From: Gnomoniopsis sp. IMI 355080
Taxonomy: Eukaryota > Ascomycota > Sordariomycetes > Diaporthales > Gnomoniaceae
Reading direction: 5' to 3'
DNA length: 61,365 nucleotides
Assembly (NCBI GenBank): GCA_027946555.1
Contig: JAPEVC010000214.1
Coordinates: 1-61,365, forward strand
The position numbers and the translations under genes were made by a program. The notes beneath the pieces are model-generated. The model did no database searches, was not told the DNA's origin, and saw only the letters and a program-made list of their open reading frames with translations. Each line of letters begins with the position of its first letter. Position 1 is the stretch's first letter. Below, in pieces: positions 34,868 to 45,539 of the stretch.

Positions 34868-35690
34868 ATGCTTTCAACACCACTCAACTTGCCAAAGTGG
34901 TAGGTACAGTACATGACGTACACCCAGACGTGTCTGCGATTAGTCAGGCTGATCGTTCGTAAACTCTAGGCTCGAGGAAAATTCACATCTTCTCCAGCCC
35001 CCAATTAATAACTATTGCGTGTATAATGAGGGCTTCACTGTCATGGTATGTGGGAGATAACTCAAAATGAGGCTGTACTAAGTATACCAATAGTAGCTCT
35101 CTCGGGAAAGCTACCATTGGAATACATTACTATAATTTCCGTGCCTTCCCCCCCGGGGGAAAAGATTAGGAAATCCAACGCATGTTGGACAGTGCAGCCC
35201 TTGATTTCATCCTCTACTTATTGTATGTTCTCACTAAATCTTGTTCCAGATTGTGGGCGGGCCCAACGCCCGGACAGACTACCACATAAATTCCACGCCC
35301 GAATGGTTTTACCAGCACCGTGGCGCCATGATGCTTAAGGTGGTCGACGACGGCCAATTCAAAGACATCATCATCCGCGAGGGAGACATGTTCCTGCTCC
35401 CGGGCAACACGCCGCACAACCCCGTGCGCTTTGCCAACACCGTCGGCGTCGTGCTTGAACAGAAGCGGCCGGACGACTCGCTCGATCGCATGAGATGGTA
35501 CTGCCCTAACGAGACTTGCAGGGAAATTGTCAAAGAGGCTGCATTCCACTGCACGGATCTAGGAACGCAGATCAAGGCGGCCGTGGAGGCTTTCAAGGCG
35601 GATGAGGAGGGTAGGAGGTGTAAGAAGTGTGGAACATTGGCCCAGGCGGCACCAGCGCCGGGGTCGATCAAGGACCCGAATTTGGAGTGA
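34868..35690 (+). CDS. bna1: 3-hydroxyanthranilate 3,4-dioxygenase (kynurenine/de novo NAD pathway)
   Basis: The model joins 34868-34899, 34970-35045 and 35250-35690 (182 aa). The introns fall so that the N-terminus reads MLSTPLNLPKW-LEENSHLL and GFTVM-IVGGPNARTDYH, as in known enzymes. The cupin iron ligands are His48, Glu54 and His92 (DYHINSTPEWFYQ and PGNTPHNPVRF), and Arg44 and Arg96 stand in the substrate-binding positions. A C-terminal rubredoxin-like metal site is present (Cys121/Cys126 and Cys160/Cys163). The enzyme opens the 3-hydroxyanthranilate ring to 2-amino-3-carboxymuconate semialdehyde, which cyclises to quinolinate for NAD synthesis. It is cytosolic. Length agrees with the fungal family. 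No other kynurenine-pathway gene is in the window. Confidence 0.97.
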
Positions 35691-35925
35691 TGCTGGGAAA
35701 AAGAGGGCTGAATTCTCCCATGTACAACCTTATGAGTGCAAAATGTCGTCTGAGGGTGTCCAGTCTGTACGGCCCGTCAAGGCTTTGACAGAATACATCT
35801 GCAGGATCTATTCCCACTCGGTGGACAAACGATCGTGAAGAAAAGGCCATTGCTTATTGGCTGTATAAAAGTCTATGCGAGGTTCATTACACACACCCAA
35901 CGTACCAATTTTCCCGTCTATCGGC

Positions 35926-36809
35926 TTATGTCTCCTGGAAAACATATGCACCCTTGCCCTCAGCAACGGGAACCTCCAACTTAGCCTCCTCGATCTCCTT
36001 GCCATCTACCCGAATACCACCAGTCATCACGTCACCTGGTACAACTGGGCCCACACCCTTGGGCGTGCCGGTGATGATGATGTCGCCCTCCTCGAGGGTC
36101 ATAACCTTGGAGATGTCGCTGATGACACGGGGGATCGTAAACAGGAACAAGTTCGTTGAGTCCTCCTGGTGCGTCTCGCCATTGACCTTGAGCCAGATCT
36201 CGATGTTGTGTGGGTCCGGGATCTTGGACTTGGGGATCACCTTGCTGATAGGGAGGAAGGTGTCGAAACCCTTGGAGATATCCCAGGGGAGGCCCTTCTT
36301 CTTGGCCTCTTCTTGGATGTTGCGTGCTGTCATGTCGATTGCGAGAGCGTAGCCTTCGAGATGCAATCAGTATCGAAAGAAGGTTTGATCGAAGGCTGAT
36401 AGCCTAAGCAGTAGTAAAGGACTCACTGTCGATGGCATCAATTGCGCCCTTCTCGTCGGACGCATCCAGATCCGTGACTCTCTTGCCCATGATGAGGGCA
36501 AGCTCAATCTCATAGTGCAGATTCACTCCCTTGGGTGCGATGACAGGGCCCTCGCCCGGTTGCAGGAGAGTGGTGGGCGGCTTGAGGAAGAAGAAAGGCT
36601 GCTTCGGCCTCACGTTGTTCAACTCCTTGACGTGGTCCCTGAAGCAATGATTAGCATCTTGAGACCAATGATAGTCACTCAGCTCATCTTGAGCTTCCGA
36701 TGACTGTTACATGGCGCTGGACTCACGCATAGTTGCGGCCAATGCAGACGATCTTGCTTGGTCTCTTGACGGTGGCCATGGTTGCTAATCCTCTTCGAAA
36801 TGCGTTCAT
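35926..36809 (-). CDS. FAHD1-type acylpyruvate hydrolase / oxaloacetate decarboxylase (fumarylacetoacetate hydrolase family)
   Basis: The minus-strand model joins 36809-36727, 36638-36427 and 36353-35926 (240 aa). The upstream in-frame ATG at 36809 adds MNAFRRGLAT, a short Arg-bearing presequence, before the second ATG at 36779. The longer form is probably mitochondrial and the shorter cytosolic. The FAH fold is complete: IGRNYADHVKE, metal ligands Glu71, Glu73 (HYEIELALIMG) and Asp105 (YALAIDMTARN), KGFDTFLPISKVIP, EEGDIIITGTPKGVGPV and a C-terminal AKLEVPVAE. FAHD1 enzymes split acylpyruvates and decarboxylate oxaloacetate in mitochondria. Substrate assignment within the family needs care, since ring-cleavage hydrolases share this fold. 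It is tail-to-tail with the dioxygenase gene, 235 bp apart. Confidence 0.93.
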
Positions 36810-37582
36810 ATTGACCAAAAATCCTCTCAAGACTACAAGAGGTCAGTCTTTCAGCTCAGTGGTATATATACTGAGCGCAACCACATTCGGCACATGCTCG
36901 GGTATTCCGAGGCGGCTGAGGGGGGCTTCGGTGGTTTCGTAAAACCGTATCTCCCTACCACCTACCTCTGCTACCAAAGCTTGCCTCGGCGCGCAGAAGA
37001 GGCTTCCGCTTGCGGAAATGCATCCACACCTCGCTGACATAAGTCTCGTTCAATAATGGGCTTGCAACATACCTTCTTTTCAGCAGCTTATTTGACGCTT
37101 TGTGTGATTCTCCTGATTGCTTGCCTCTGGTCCTTTCCTGCGAGATTGTGCCAGAAAGTTGACGAGATGCTTGGTAGCCACGATCCAGTGTCGTGAAGGA
37201 TCCAGATCTCACTACTTTACCGTAAACGGCCCCGCTATAGGCGCCGGCCTCGGCTCGCTCTAGTGGGTCACGAAGGACACCGGCAACTACTGTCTCTGAA
37301 AACGGCCGCTCCGGGGACCAGGCACGCGCATTGAAATAACGACGACTTGCAATTCCGGATCGTGACGACGGAATTACGGATATCAGAAAAAGATGGCGTG
37401 GCTTTGACTGCTTTCGCGTCCAAGACACGAAACTACTCCTGGCACAATATGTTTACATGCAAGCCCTGCTAATCCCGAAGTTTTGGTATTTCATTCTGCG
37501 GACCGGGGGTATATGTATAGCTCGCTACATTTTGCTGGATGTGCTCTTTGCCCTCAATTCGTCCAACGATAAATCATCGCCC
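36810..37582. other. intergenic, 0.8 kb
   Basis: This region holds the promoter of the FAHD1-like gene and the 3' flank of the next minus-strand gene. A 157-codon minus frame (36955-37428) has no recognisable feature and is not annotated. Confidence 0.5.
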
Positions 37583-38343
37583 TCATGCATTCGGAAGAGG
37601 GTTCGTGCCTTCTTTCAAACCGTGGACCAATATGCGATGCTTCTGCCTCATGCCGAAAGCATGGTGTGGATCTTCAAAGGTGGCGTTGCACTGATCGCAG
37701 ACCTGGCGAGTCTTGCGTGAATCGGAATTAAGTCAGCGACCTTCAGCGTACATGGCTTCGACAAATTTTCGGAGGAGCATAATCAAAATGAGGTGAATGG
37801 GACAGGTGGGAGGGAAGCGCATGTCTATCTCACCTTTTTCCGGTCGAGCAGCTCGGTGGGCGTGAAACTCCCCCTGATCTCAAAGGTGTACACCATATAA
37901 ACACCCATTGTGCCTTCATCCGGTATCTTGTCGCTATCTTTGACCCCGGTGACACCATCACCGTGAGACAAAATCTCCTGTCGCAGATCCTCAAAGCCCT
38001 CGGGTACTGCAGCCGGAAGATCGTTTTCCAGGTCTACTTCACGATGCGCCAATACTGTTACCCAGGCATACGTGACGTAAGCAACCCTCGAGGCGTTGTA
38101 TGGCGCACGTGATGGAATCACAACCCGGAATCGATTCTTGTCCGCGGCTGCACCGAACTCAGTGATCTTGCTGAATAAGAGCTTGGAGATGGAGTCGTTG
38201 TCCGGATGGTCTCGGTGGTAGGGCGGTGTTCCGAAAGTCTCTGGTACACAATTTGCAGCGAGGAAGGCATCGAGGACCGATATTGATACCTTGAAGCCAC
38301 GCAGGAGGGTCGTTGAACCTAAGGAGGGCATAGTGAGACCCAT
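37583..38343 (-). CDS. conserved-looking protein of unknown function, 212 aa
   Basis: The minus-strand model joins 38343-37834 and 37711-37583. Its 122-nt intron has a GTGAGA donor, GCTGAC branch and GCAAG acceptor, and it is in phase. An in-frame TAG sits immediately before the start ATG; a second Met follows at residue 5. The first exon (170 aa) has even, protein-like composition, with SLGSTTLLRGFKVSISVLDAFL near the start and a central SRVAYVTYAWVTVLAHREVDLEND. The second exon adds a Cys-x2-Cys/His-rich tail (QVCDQCNATF, DPHHAF), perhaps a half zinc knuckle. I do not recognise the family. If the intron is wrong, the protein ends at 37825 with 172 aa. No signal peptide or membrane helix is seen. 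Confidence 0.65.
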
Positions 38344-39453
38344 CTAGATTGGCGTTTGCCAGTGGAAGCTTATGTGCTTTCCTGGAGGAAATACGGGCAA
38401 ACACTTGAAGGAGACTGGACATTCAAGAGAATGGGTGCCGCGGGCATTGGGCTGGAAGCATGGCATACTTCGACCTTTGTTATAGGGTCGTATCCTACGG
38501 ACTGGGCACCAACCGCCTTCGCCAGTATCGAACCACAGCCACCGAATTATGTTTGAGAATTTCAAGCTTTTGTGAAAGTCCAGGCAGAGCTTGACGTGCC
38601 AGGGACCTTCAGAATAGAGTTTATGTACATATGTATTTTGGCAAGTCCATGTGCTGGTATCGTTTCGCAGTACTTGGGCTTGTTAAGCCCGAACAGGCGG
38701 TTTGCCGTCGTGGGGGCCGCCGTCTATGAGAGTAACTTAAGACACAATTAGTCCGTATGCAATGAGTCACGAGGTATATACTATTGCTCACGAAACATAA
38801 GTAAACGTTTCGCCACATCTGTTATCAACGGCGGTTAGTATCCAACCTGGGAAGCAGGCTGTCACTGCCAGCGCTTCTAGAATCAGGGCTGTATGCCTGA
38901 CAAAGGGTCATCGCAAAATTCCCAGGATGATCACCTCATCATGCGATGTAAATAGCTGAGGCAGTGTCATTTTAATTTGCTTGGCTGCTAGGTCGGCCGG
39001 TCGGTCATGGAAGGGCGAAAGCTTGCTTGCTGCCTACCAAAGTGTCAGAGTGTTTGCCAATGTACCCTTGTTCAATCCGGGGAAAGCACGCAGGCATGGT
39101 CGAGAGTGACCCGCTTCCCCACAGCGCTAGAGAACGTTCCCCACAGAGTAGAAGATTCTCCCACGTCTTTTCCACCAACTAATCTGGACGTCCGAAGTAC
39201 CGTCTTTTCCACTTATGCATTGCCCTGTGCCACCTGGAGAAAGCACCTCGAGACAACCACCGGATCGCCGCCCCAACGAGACCGCTACTTGTCTTTTCAC
39301 GCGACGACATCATCGATTCATTCTGTGATACCATAGTCAGACTTTCAATATCATCCTCCGACGCGTTCACAACCAATTTGCACCACCTTCACCCTCAACT
39401 ATTCTCTTTCCTCACACGAATTCAATCAACTGTCGCATCGGGCATGAGTGAAA
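38344..39453. other. intergenic, 1.1 kb
   Basis: This divergent region lies between two small genes. The 39.0-39.4 kb part reads as pyrimidine-rich leader or promoter of the downstream gene. No coding sequence is supported. Confidence 0.55.
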
Positions 39454-40111
39454 ATGGAGTCTTTGCAGCTAGCCCAGATGCTGGCTGATATCTCGGACTT
39501 GAGCGCCGCCGTAAGTCTTTCATTTTGTGTCGATTACCTTGCCAAATTGGCACACGCGCGACGCGCATCGACTCGCCTCGTGTGCTGACAGCCTCTTTCA
39601 GGACCAGAAAGCCGCAAGCGCCATGCTGAATGCCAACAAGACCCTTCCTACGAATCCTCCAACTCATGGCGATCATCTCAAGGCTCCGACCTCCGCGCCT
39701 GCAGGTTCTTCGCCGTACCCATATTCATCGAATCGCTTCGACAAATTCGGCCGCAAGATTTTAACTCCGCCCAACATGTCACGTACCAACTCCTCTACCG
39801 GTCCAACTTCACGTCAGGGCTCTATGCCTGGAACTCCTCGAGGCGAACTTGATGATGACATCCACCAGGCCGGCAGCCTGATGTCGCTGTACGAGATCCG
39901 CGCCAGGCTCAAGCAGCAGGACAGTACCGGCTTGAAGAAGGCGCGCGAGCAGATTGACGCGTTGGTCGCGAAGAACAAGCAACAGCAGCAACAGCAACAG
40001 GGTGGTCAAAGCTCACAAGGCGAAGCACAGAAGCAGGACCGGCCTCGTCCGGTCTCACGCACATATACTTATCCACGGGAGTCGACGACCGGCACGGGCG
40101 AGAACAAGTAA
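39454..40111 (+). CDS. small disordered protein with polyglutamine tract, unknown function
   Basis: The model joins 39454-39510 and 39602-40111 (188 aa). The intron GTAAGT...TTTCAG has a GCTGAC branch and is in phase, giving SDLSAA-DQKAAS. The protein starts with a short amphipathic segment (MESLQLAQMLADISDL). A Pro/Ser-rich stretch with NRFDKFGRKILTPPNMSR follows, then a helical part (SLMSLYEIRARLKQQDSTGLKKAREQIDALVAK), seven Gln after a Lys, and a Lys/Arg/Ser tail. The NRFDKFGRKI-TPP segment looks like a short conserved docking or phospho-motif rather than a catalytic domain. I do not recognise the family. It is probably regulatory or scaffold-like. Confidence 0.75.
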
Positions 40112-41220
40112 ACGAGCGCTTTTCCAGGCAGCGCAGTGTAGCACACGTATGATCATCAGCCTTGGAGTACGGGCGGTTTAACGAATTCACGGGATGGATA
40201 CGGGCATGTATAAAGACGTGGCGTTGTCGGAAAAGGAAAAACTTTGTTGATTTGATTGAGATGGGCACGCGCACAATGGTATACGACTTTGGGAGTATTG
40301 GTGAGACGTCAGAACCTATACCGTTCTTCCTGTTGATATGCGACGGCTAGCATGGAGTGTACGATAACATGAGTTAATTATGCCATGCTCATGATTGTTA
40401 AACTTGCCCTTCTACGAGTTCCCAATAAGCGTCTACCTCTATCGTGAATCTCGACGACGGTTGGCAAGCAACAACAGGTAATTCACTCAATTTGCGATAA
40501 GAAACTCATGTTGTGCGGATAGAGCAATTTGTGTCTGGTACAGAACAGTTCAGAATTTGGTCTTCTTGTATGTAAATGGGCCCAACCGGCAGGTGTATAA
40601 CTTCCACATCCCCAAAATTCTAATATCATGCAAGAGTAACGATTCCCGGCAACCAGCTCATCACATTTGGACTATCTAGGGAATTGAAGCAGTATTTACA
40701 AAGATTTGAGAAGTTTGAATGCTCCGAAGGTGGAAGCAGTCGGTCTGTGAGCCATTCAAAGACGCCTCTTCAGTCCTCTTCCGAAGTACCTAATGGCTGA
40801 GCATTCATCTTTTTTTTTCCCTTGGCCCTTCGTTAATCTTTTCAAATTCCGAGGGGCTGCTAATTCCGCGCTTCTCCTCGTACCCCTTTTTTTTCTTGCT
40901 TGTTTTTATTCCTTGGCATTTGGGACGTGTAGGCGCGCGTATTTTTATATTGAAATGCCCAGGGCGATTTCCACTGCCTCAAGTGGACCTGCACTGCAGG
41001 TGCTCCATCCTCCAGAGGGTGAGGTCATGGCAGGGGTGCCCAGGCCACACGGGCCCGCTTGGATGCGGGCTCCACTGTACCTTGACCGACTTGCAGAGCT
41101 CAATTCAAATCCGTCTGTTCAAATTTCAGCGCGCGACTTCGACGTCACAAGCCAATTCCCAAAACAGTCCCCGCCAACACCAAACTACCTTCTCAGCGAT
41201 CCCCACGTCGTGCATTCACA
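40112..41220. other. intergenic, 1.1 kb
   Basis: This is the 3' flank of the polyglutamine protein and the promoter/leader of the PWI gene. T-rich tracts occur near 40809-40900. A 167-codon frame at 40793-41296 overlaps the PWI start in another frame and is not supported. Confidence 0.55.
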
Positions 41221-42882
41221 ATGGCGACCGGAGCGGATGCAAAGCTCCTCAAGAGCACAAAATTTCCGCCTGAGTTCAGTCAGAAGGTCGACATGACCAA
41301 GGTCAACCTGCAGGTTATGAAGAAGTGAGCTCGACTCCGCTCGACGCGATCAGAGTTGCCGACTAACGCGAGATTGTGCCCAGATGGATTGCGGGCAAGA
41401 TATCGGAGATTCTTGGCAGTGAGGATGACGTTGTCATTGAGCTGTGCTTCAATCTCATCGAGGGCCCCCGATTCGTGAGTCGCTTCCATGTCCCCAAGTT
41501 TTGGGTCATCGCACCTTTGCTAACTTTCGTGTCCCTACAGCCCGACATCAAGTCTCTCCAGATCCAGCTGACCGGCTTTCTTGACAAAGACACAGCACCG
41601 TTCTGTAAGGAGCTATGGAACCTCTGTCTGAGTGCCCAGACCAGTCCTCAGGGCGTTCCCAAGGAATTGCTTGAGGCCAAGAAGATGGAGCTGATCCAAG
41701 AAAAGGCAAGCCGCGTACGGCCAATTGCTTGTTATATTCGTACTGACGAGGATATGGAACTAGCTCGAAGCGGACAAAGCTGCCGAAGAAGCCCGAAAGA
41801 GACGAGAGGAGTTTGAGAGTCGTCGCGCCCGCGGCGGTCGTGTAGACAGCTGGCGTGGAGGGCGAGGAGGCGATCGAGACTCATATAACGGACGTGGACG
41901 CGGCTTCGGTAGAGGGCGAAGCCCTTCGCGATCACCTCCACCCAGTCGGCGTGGTGGTCGCGACTCCTTCCGAGGCCCCGGTCGGGGACGCGACTCTTAC
42001 ATGCCCGGCGGCCGAGGACCCCCACGCCGCGACGACAGACGACGCAGGTCTCCGAGTCGGTCATCCTCATTTGACTCGGCACGATCGCGCTCTCGGTCTC
42101 GCTCTCCAAGCCATGGTGGTAGTCGACGTCGATCCCGACCTGATATTCGAAAGAGGTCCCGATCTCCTATTCGTGGAGAGAATAACTACCGACCAGGTGG
42201 CCGCAGACGTTCACCCTCTTCCTCGCCCGCACTTAAGCGCCGACGATACTCCTCCTCTCGAAGTCGGTCCCCAGATAAGCGGAGACGGCCTAGGTCAAGA
42301 TCATCTTCACGATCGCGCAGCCCACCGCCGCGCAGGAGACGCTCCAGGGACAGCCGCAGTCGAAGTGCCTCAGCCACTCGTGCTCGGCGAGGAAAAGACC
42401 GAGGCAGACACGGACTAAGTCGCAGCAGATCTCGTTCCAGATCCAAGTCACCACGTGATTCTAGGCGCCTGTCAAGATATCGGAGCCGAAGTTCGAGTCG
42501 AGGAGGGAGAAGACGAGGCAACAGGCACAGACATAACACATCCTCCATCTCATCTAATGACCGCTCACGAGACAATACGGCTGATGTTTCCGATCACGAA
42601 GACAGAAGAACCAGACCACCACCCAAGTCACCTTCGAAGCGCGCCGACGAGAAGAAGCCAACCGCAGCCGACGCCTCCCCGCAGGTACGCTAGTCTCCTT
42701 GATTGGACAATAGGGAGGGTTCTTTCAAGCTGTAAAACGCGAGAGGCACCTACTGACTAGCCCTTATTTTTTGTACACTCCAGCCCCAGCCGAAGTCTGC
42801 ACAGCAGAAGACAAATGAATCGCGAGAGAAAGAGCTTAGGGAGCGGCTTCTTAAGATGAGAAGAAACTCAAAAGCGGCCTAG
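41221..42882 (+). CDS. PWI-domain, Arg/Ser-rich splicing coactivator (SRm160-like)
   Basis: There are five exons: 41221-41324, 41384-41474, 41541 to about 41705, 41764-42684 and 42784-42882 (about 459 aa). Residues about 24-97 form a PWI domain (KVNLQVMKKWIAGKISEILG, DIKSLQIQLTGFLDKD, FCKELWNLCLSA), which binds nucleic acid in pre-mRNA processing factors. A helical EAKKMELIQEK...KAAEEARKRREEFE segment is followed by an RGG-rich stretch (GRGRGFGRGR) and a long SR/RS repeat region to the C-terminus, ending in a short basic helix (RERLLKMRRNSKAA). By family it is a nuclear splicing/3'-end coactivator. The third donor is ambiguous. GC at 41706 gives EKLEADKA, while GT at 41715 adds ASR; both are in frame. 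Confidence 0.93.
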
Positions 42883-44498
42883 TCAATTTGTGAAGCTGAC
42901 GTCTTATCGAGCTGCCATCCCCTGCGCACACTTTGCAGCAAGAAGGGGTGCCCATTTTCCTAATTGGGATTCTTTTGCGTATGCTCATGTATTCAAGCCC
43001 TTGCATAGAAGGTCTCATCCGACTATTGCCATGTGATAGTCACGACTTCAGCATGCCATTTACATAGATATGCCCAAGAAATACAGAACATATTCCAAGA
43101 AGGCTGTGCTGACCAGGGCCACACATTTTGTTGTATAATCATTCAGTTGGGCCTTCAGATTACGCCCAGGCTGACCTACAACTCATATACATCACTTCCT
43201 CTCGTCACCTGCCACTGCCACGGGCCTGAACCCACCCGCCTATGGCAGCTGGTGTCAACGTTAACATAGATGTGACTCCAAGCAACAGCATTGCTAGTCG
43301 ACCATGCTTCATCTCAAATCTACGAGAGTGATAGCTAGCAAAAACTGCCTTGGACACTTTCGGGCCCACTGATGAGGGGGGCGAATATGGGCTCGCTATA
43401 CTCAATCCTGCCTCCGCCACGTTATGTCTTGATTTTCACAACTTGACCATCCCGAGTCAACATTTATCCAGGTTTGGCAAAGTCTTCGAGGAGCAGACTG
43501 GTCAGAGATCTTGGAGTATAATGTGATCCAGAAAATGGAGCGGCCAAAAAATCAACTACTATGACAGTCTTGTGGCCCGCCGCGCCATCGGTCTCAGACC
43601 GGGCTCAAAGTCTGAGCCGTTGGTCGTCTTTGCCCACTAGAGTATTTTTGTCTGACATCTTGCTTACAAGGCTTTCGCAGCTTATGGAATATATCCACCG
43701 GACTCAAGGTGTGGCATGACGCTGTAGTTACTTTGGGCAGTCTTTTTGCGAGCGACGGGTTGGCTAGCTCTTCGCAAGAGACCTCAGAGAGCAGTGATGA
43801 TGGCTGTGCCGTGGTTTTTCCTTTGCGACTTTGCCTACCTACCTAGGTAGGTACGGACCTAAGTAGGTTGACCAATCTAGCCGCCATGAGTGAATTGGGT
43901 CTGTCTTATCAGCTCGACGCTGACATGTTGCGCGCCCTACCAGACCTACAAGACTTATACTCGAACGTCGGTATACTCATTGAGAACCGATTGGATAAGA
44001 AACACTGACACAAGCTTACTAATCTGGTTCGAGTTGATTTACTAATTCCACCGCAAGGCAAGTAAGCTGTTGAGTATATTGTGCCGGCTCCTAATGGGCC
44101 GATATGGAAATCCTTCGCCTTTTTCTAGCCTAAGAAACACATCAAATCCATCCCATCCCCTCCAAAACACGTCGTTGGGTGTCCTTCAAAACCCCTGGCT
44201 GAGGTGTAGAAGCTGTTTCCAAATTGTGGAAAAACAGCCTTTCCCGAAGCACCACATGGTGGTCTCAGAAGTAGCATCCGTCTTGTTCCCGTCTTCCACG
44301 CGCCTCGCATCTTCTGTAGAGACCAAATTAGCAGTAGCTTCCGGAAACAAGCAGCCTTTCGTTGGCCTTTGTGCTTTAAGATCGACTTACGGGAACATCC
44401 CATCCTCCGTGTCCCTTTTTCCCTACTTCCAGATGCTTCTCCAAGGCCTGGTCCTGAACGTTTGGATCCATGATCTCGAAGAAGGCTCTTGGTAAATT
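42883..44498. other. intergenic, 1.6 kb
   Basis: This convergent region has no recognised gene. It contains a palindromic block around 43835-43860, CCTACCTACCTAGGTAGGTA-like, that includes one of the dispersed ACCTAGGTA elements (43841-43849). Confidence 0.55.
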
Positions 44499-45539
44499 TC
44501 ACAATTTCTCTCCGAATTTCATCTCTGAGCGAGTGGAATATTCGAACGGGATTGCCTTGCAAAGGCACTCAAGCTCGGGGTCGACACTGATCATTGGGAA
44601 AACCTCCACGCTCTGCAGCTGGGGCAAGTTGAGTTGGACCTTCCCCTTCAAGCGCTCATTCTCCTGCGCCTCAGGGTCTCCCTGAAGTAGTCTGACTATG
44701 TTGGTTGCGCTGCGTGTCAGGAGTCTCGGACGGATGAGCTTTGGGGAGATCATTCTATCCGAACGCTCACTGCTTGGGTAGCATTTACCCAAGACCTGAG
44801 CGACAACTTTACGCTCACCCTGGGATGTGTTGTTCCAGGCATCAACCGAGATATGCTGGAGATTGGTCCAAAAGAGCTGTTTCAGATTGGTGAAGCTCGA
44901 CAAAAGGTCCTGGAAAGTCCGAACTTCACTGTATAGCCGTGAAGCTCCCAGGGGAGGAAACCCCATTGCATTAATTCCCAGCGCAGTATACGTGAAAAGA
45001 TACTCCAAGATGGGGCCCAGTGGTTCGCTGCTGATAGAAAGCCTCCGAGGGAGCATATTCCAGCCCTCCGCAAACACCACCGTCCCTGATTGAAACTTAT
45101 TCTCCAGCCACTCAAGGTCACAGCAAATGCCCGTGACAGAGATGATGTCTCTGGCGCCATCAAAACGCAGCTCTCCTCCAGGTGACGGTACCGAGTGGGG
45201 AAAACGAAACTGCACTTCACTGCGAGACTCACGGCAGGTATTGAGAAGGGCCTGAATGGTGAAGATGCGTGCCGAGAAGGCTGGAGTACGTGCCTCTTTG
45301 GGCGGTAGCACCAGTGAGATAGTGATGGAGCCGTTGGGCGGTTGGGCAGGCAATCGAATAGCATATTCGCGCGGTGGTATGAACCCTTGCTCGTCCTCGT
45401 ATTCGAACATGGTCTGGTAGATCCCGTAGTCAGGCATAGCCTCTTTCCAGATCATGAGGCGAACTTCTTTCGGCATCTTCGAGAACTCGGGAAAGCTTCC
45501 TTGAAGCTGCTTCGCTCGGGCGCGAGTAGTAGGGGCCAT
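44499..45539 (-). CDS. 2EXR domain protein (fungal expanded family, F-box-like role unproven)
   Basis: This is a single exon. I chose the start at 45539 (MAPTTRARAKQL, 346 aa); the frame stays open to an earlier ATG at 45605 that would add a hydrophobic 22-residue stretch. After a basic N-terminus comes the 2EXR signature: FPEFSKMPKEVRLMIWKEAMPD, then AFSARIFTIQALLNTCRESRSEVQFRF. The remainder is a mixed alpha/beta region without catalytic motifs. The family is large and lineage-expanded in Pezizomycotina, and its molecular function is not established. Isolated members like this one are common between conserved genes. No partner gene is evident. Confidence 0.85.
   Translation of the reverse strand: MAPTTRARAKQLQGSFPEFSKMPKEVRLMIWKEAMPDYGIYQTMFEYEDEQGFIPPREYAIRLPAQPPNGSITISLVLPPKEARTPAFSARIFTIQALLNTCRESRSEVQFRFPHSVPSPGGELRFDGARDIISVTGICCDLEWLENKFQSGTVVFAEGWNMLPRRLSISSEPLGPILEYLFTYTALGINAMGFPPLGASRLYSEVRTFQDLLSSFTNLKQLFWTNLQHISVDAWNNTSQGERKVVAQVLGKCYPSSERSDRMISPKLIRPRLLTRSATNIVRLLQGDPEAQENERLKGKVQLNLPQLQSVEVFPMISVDPELECLCKAIPFEYSTRSEMKFGEKL

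Noticed and set aside
34868..36809. Dioxygenase plus FAH-family hydrolase as an aromatic ring-cleavage operon
   Set aside because: The dioxygenase is clearly the kynurenine-pathway 3-hydroxyanthranilate enzyme, the hydrolase looks FAHD1-type, and the genes are convergent rather than co-promoted.
36955..37428. 157-codon minus-strand ORF between the FAHD1-like gene and the unassigned gene
   Set aside because: Basic, low-pattern sequence with no motif. It overlaps the probable FAHD1 promoter.
40793..41296. 167-codon ORF overlapping the PWI gene start
   Set aside because: It is in a different frame from the well-supported PWI protein and begins in T-rich promoter DNA.
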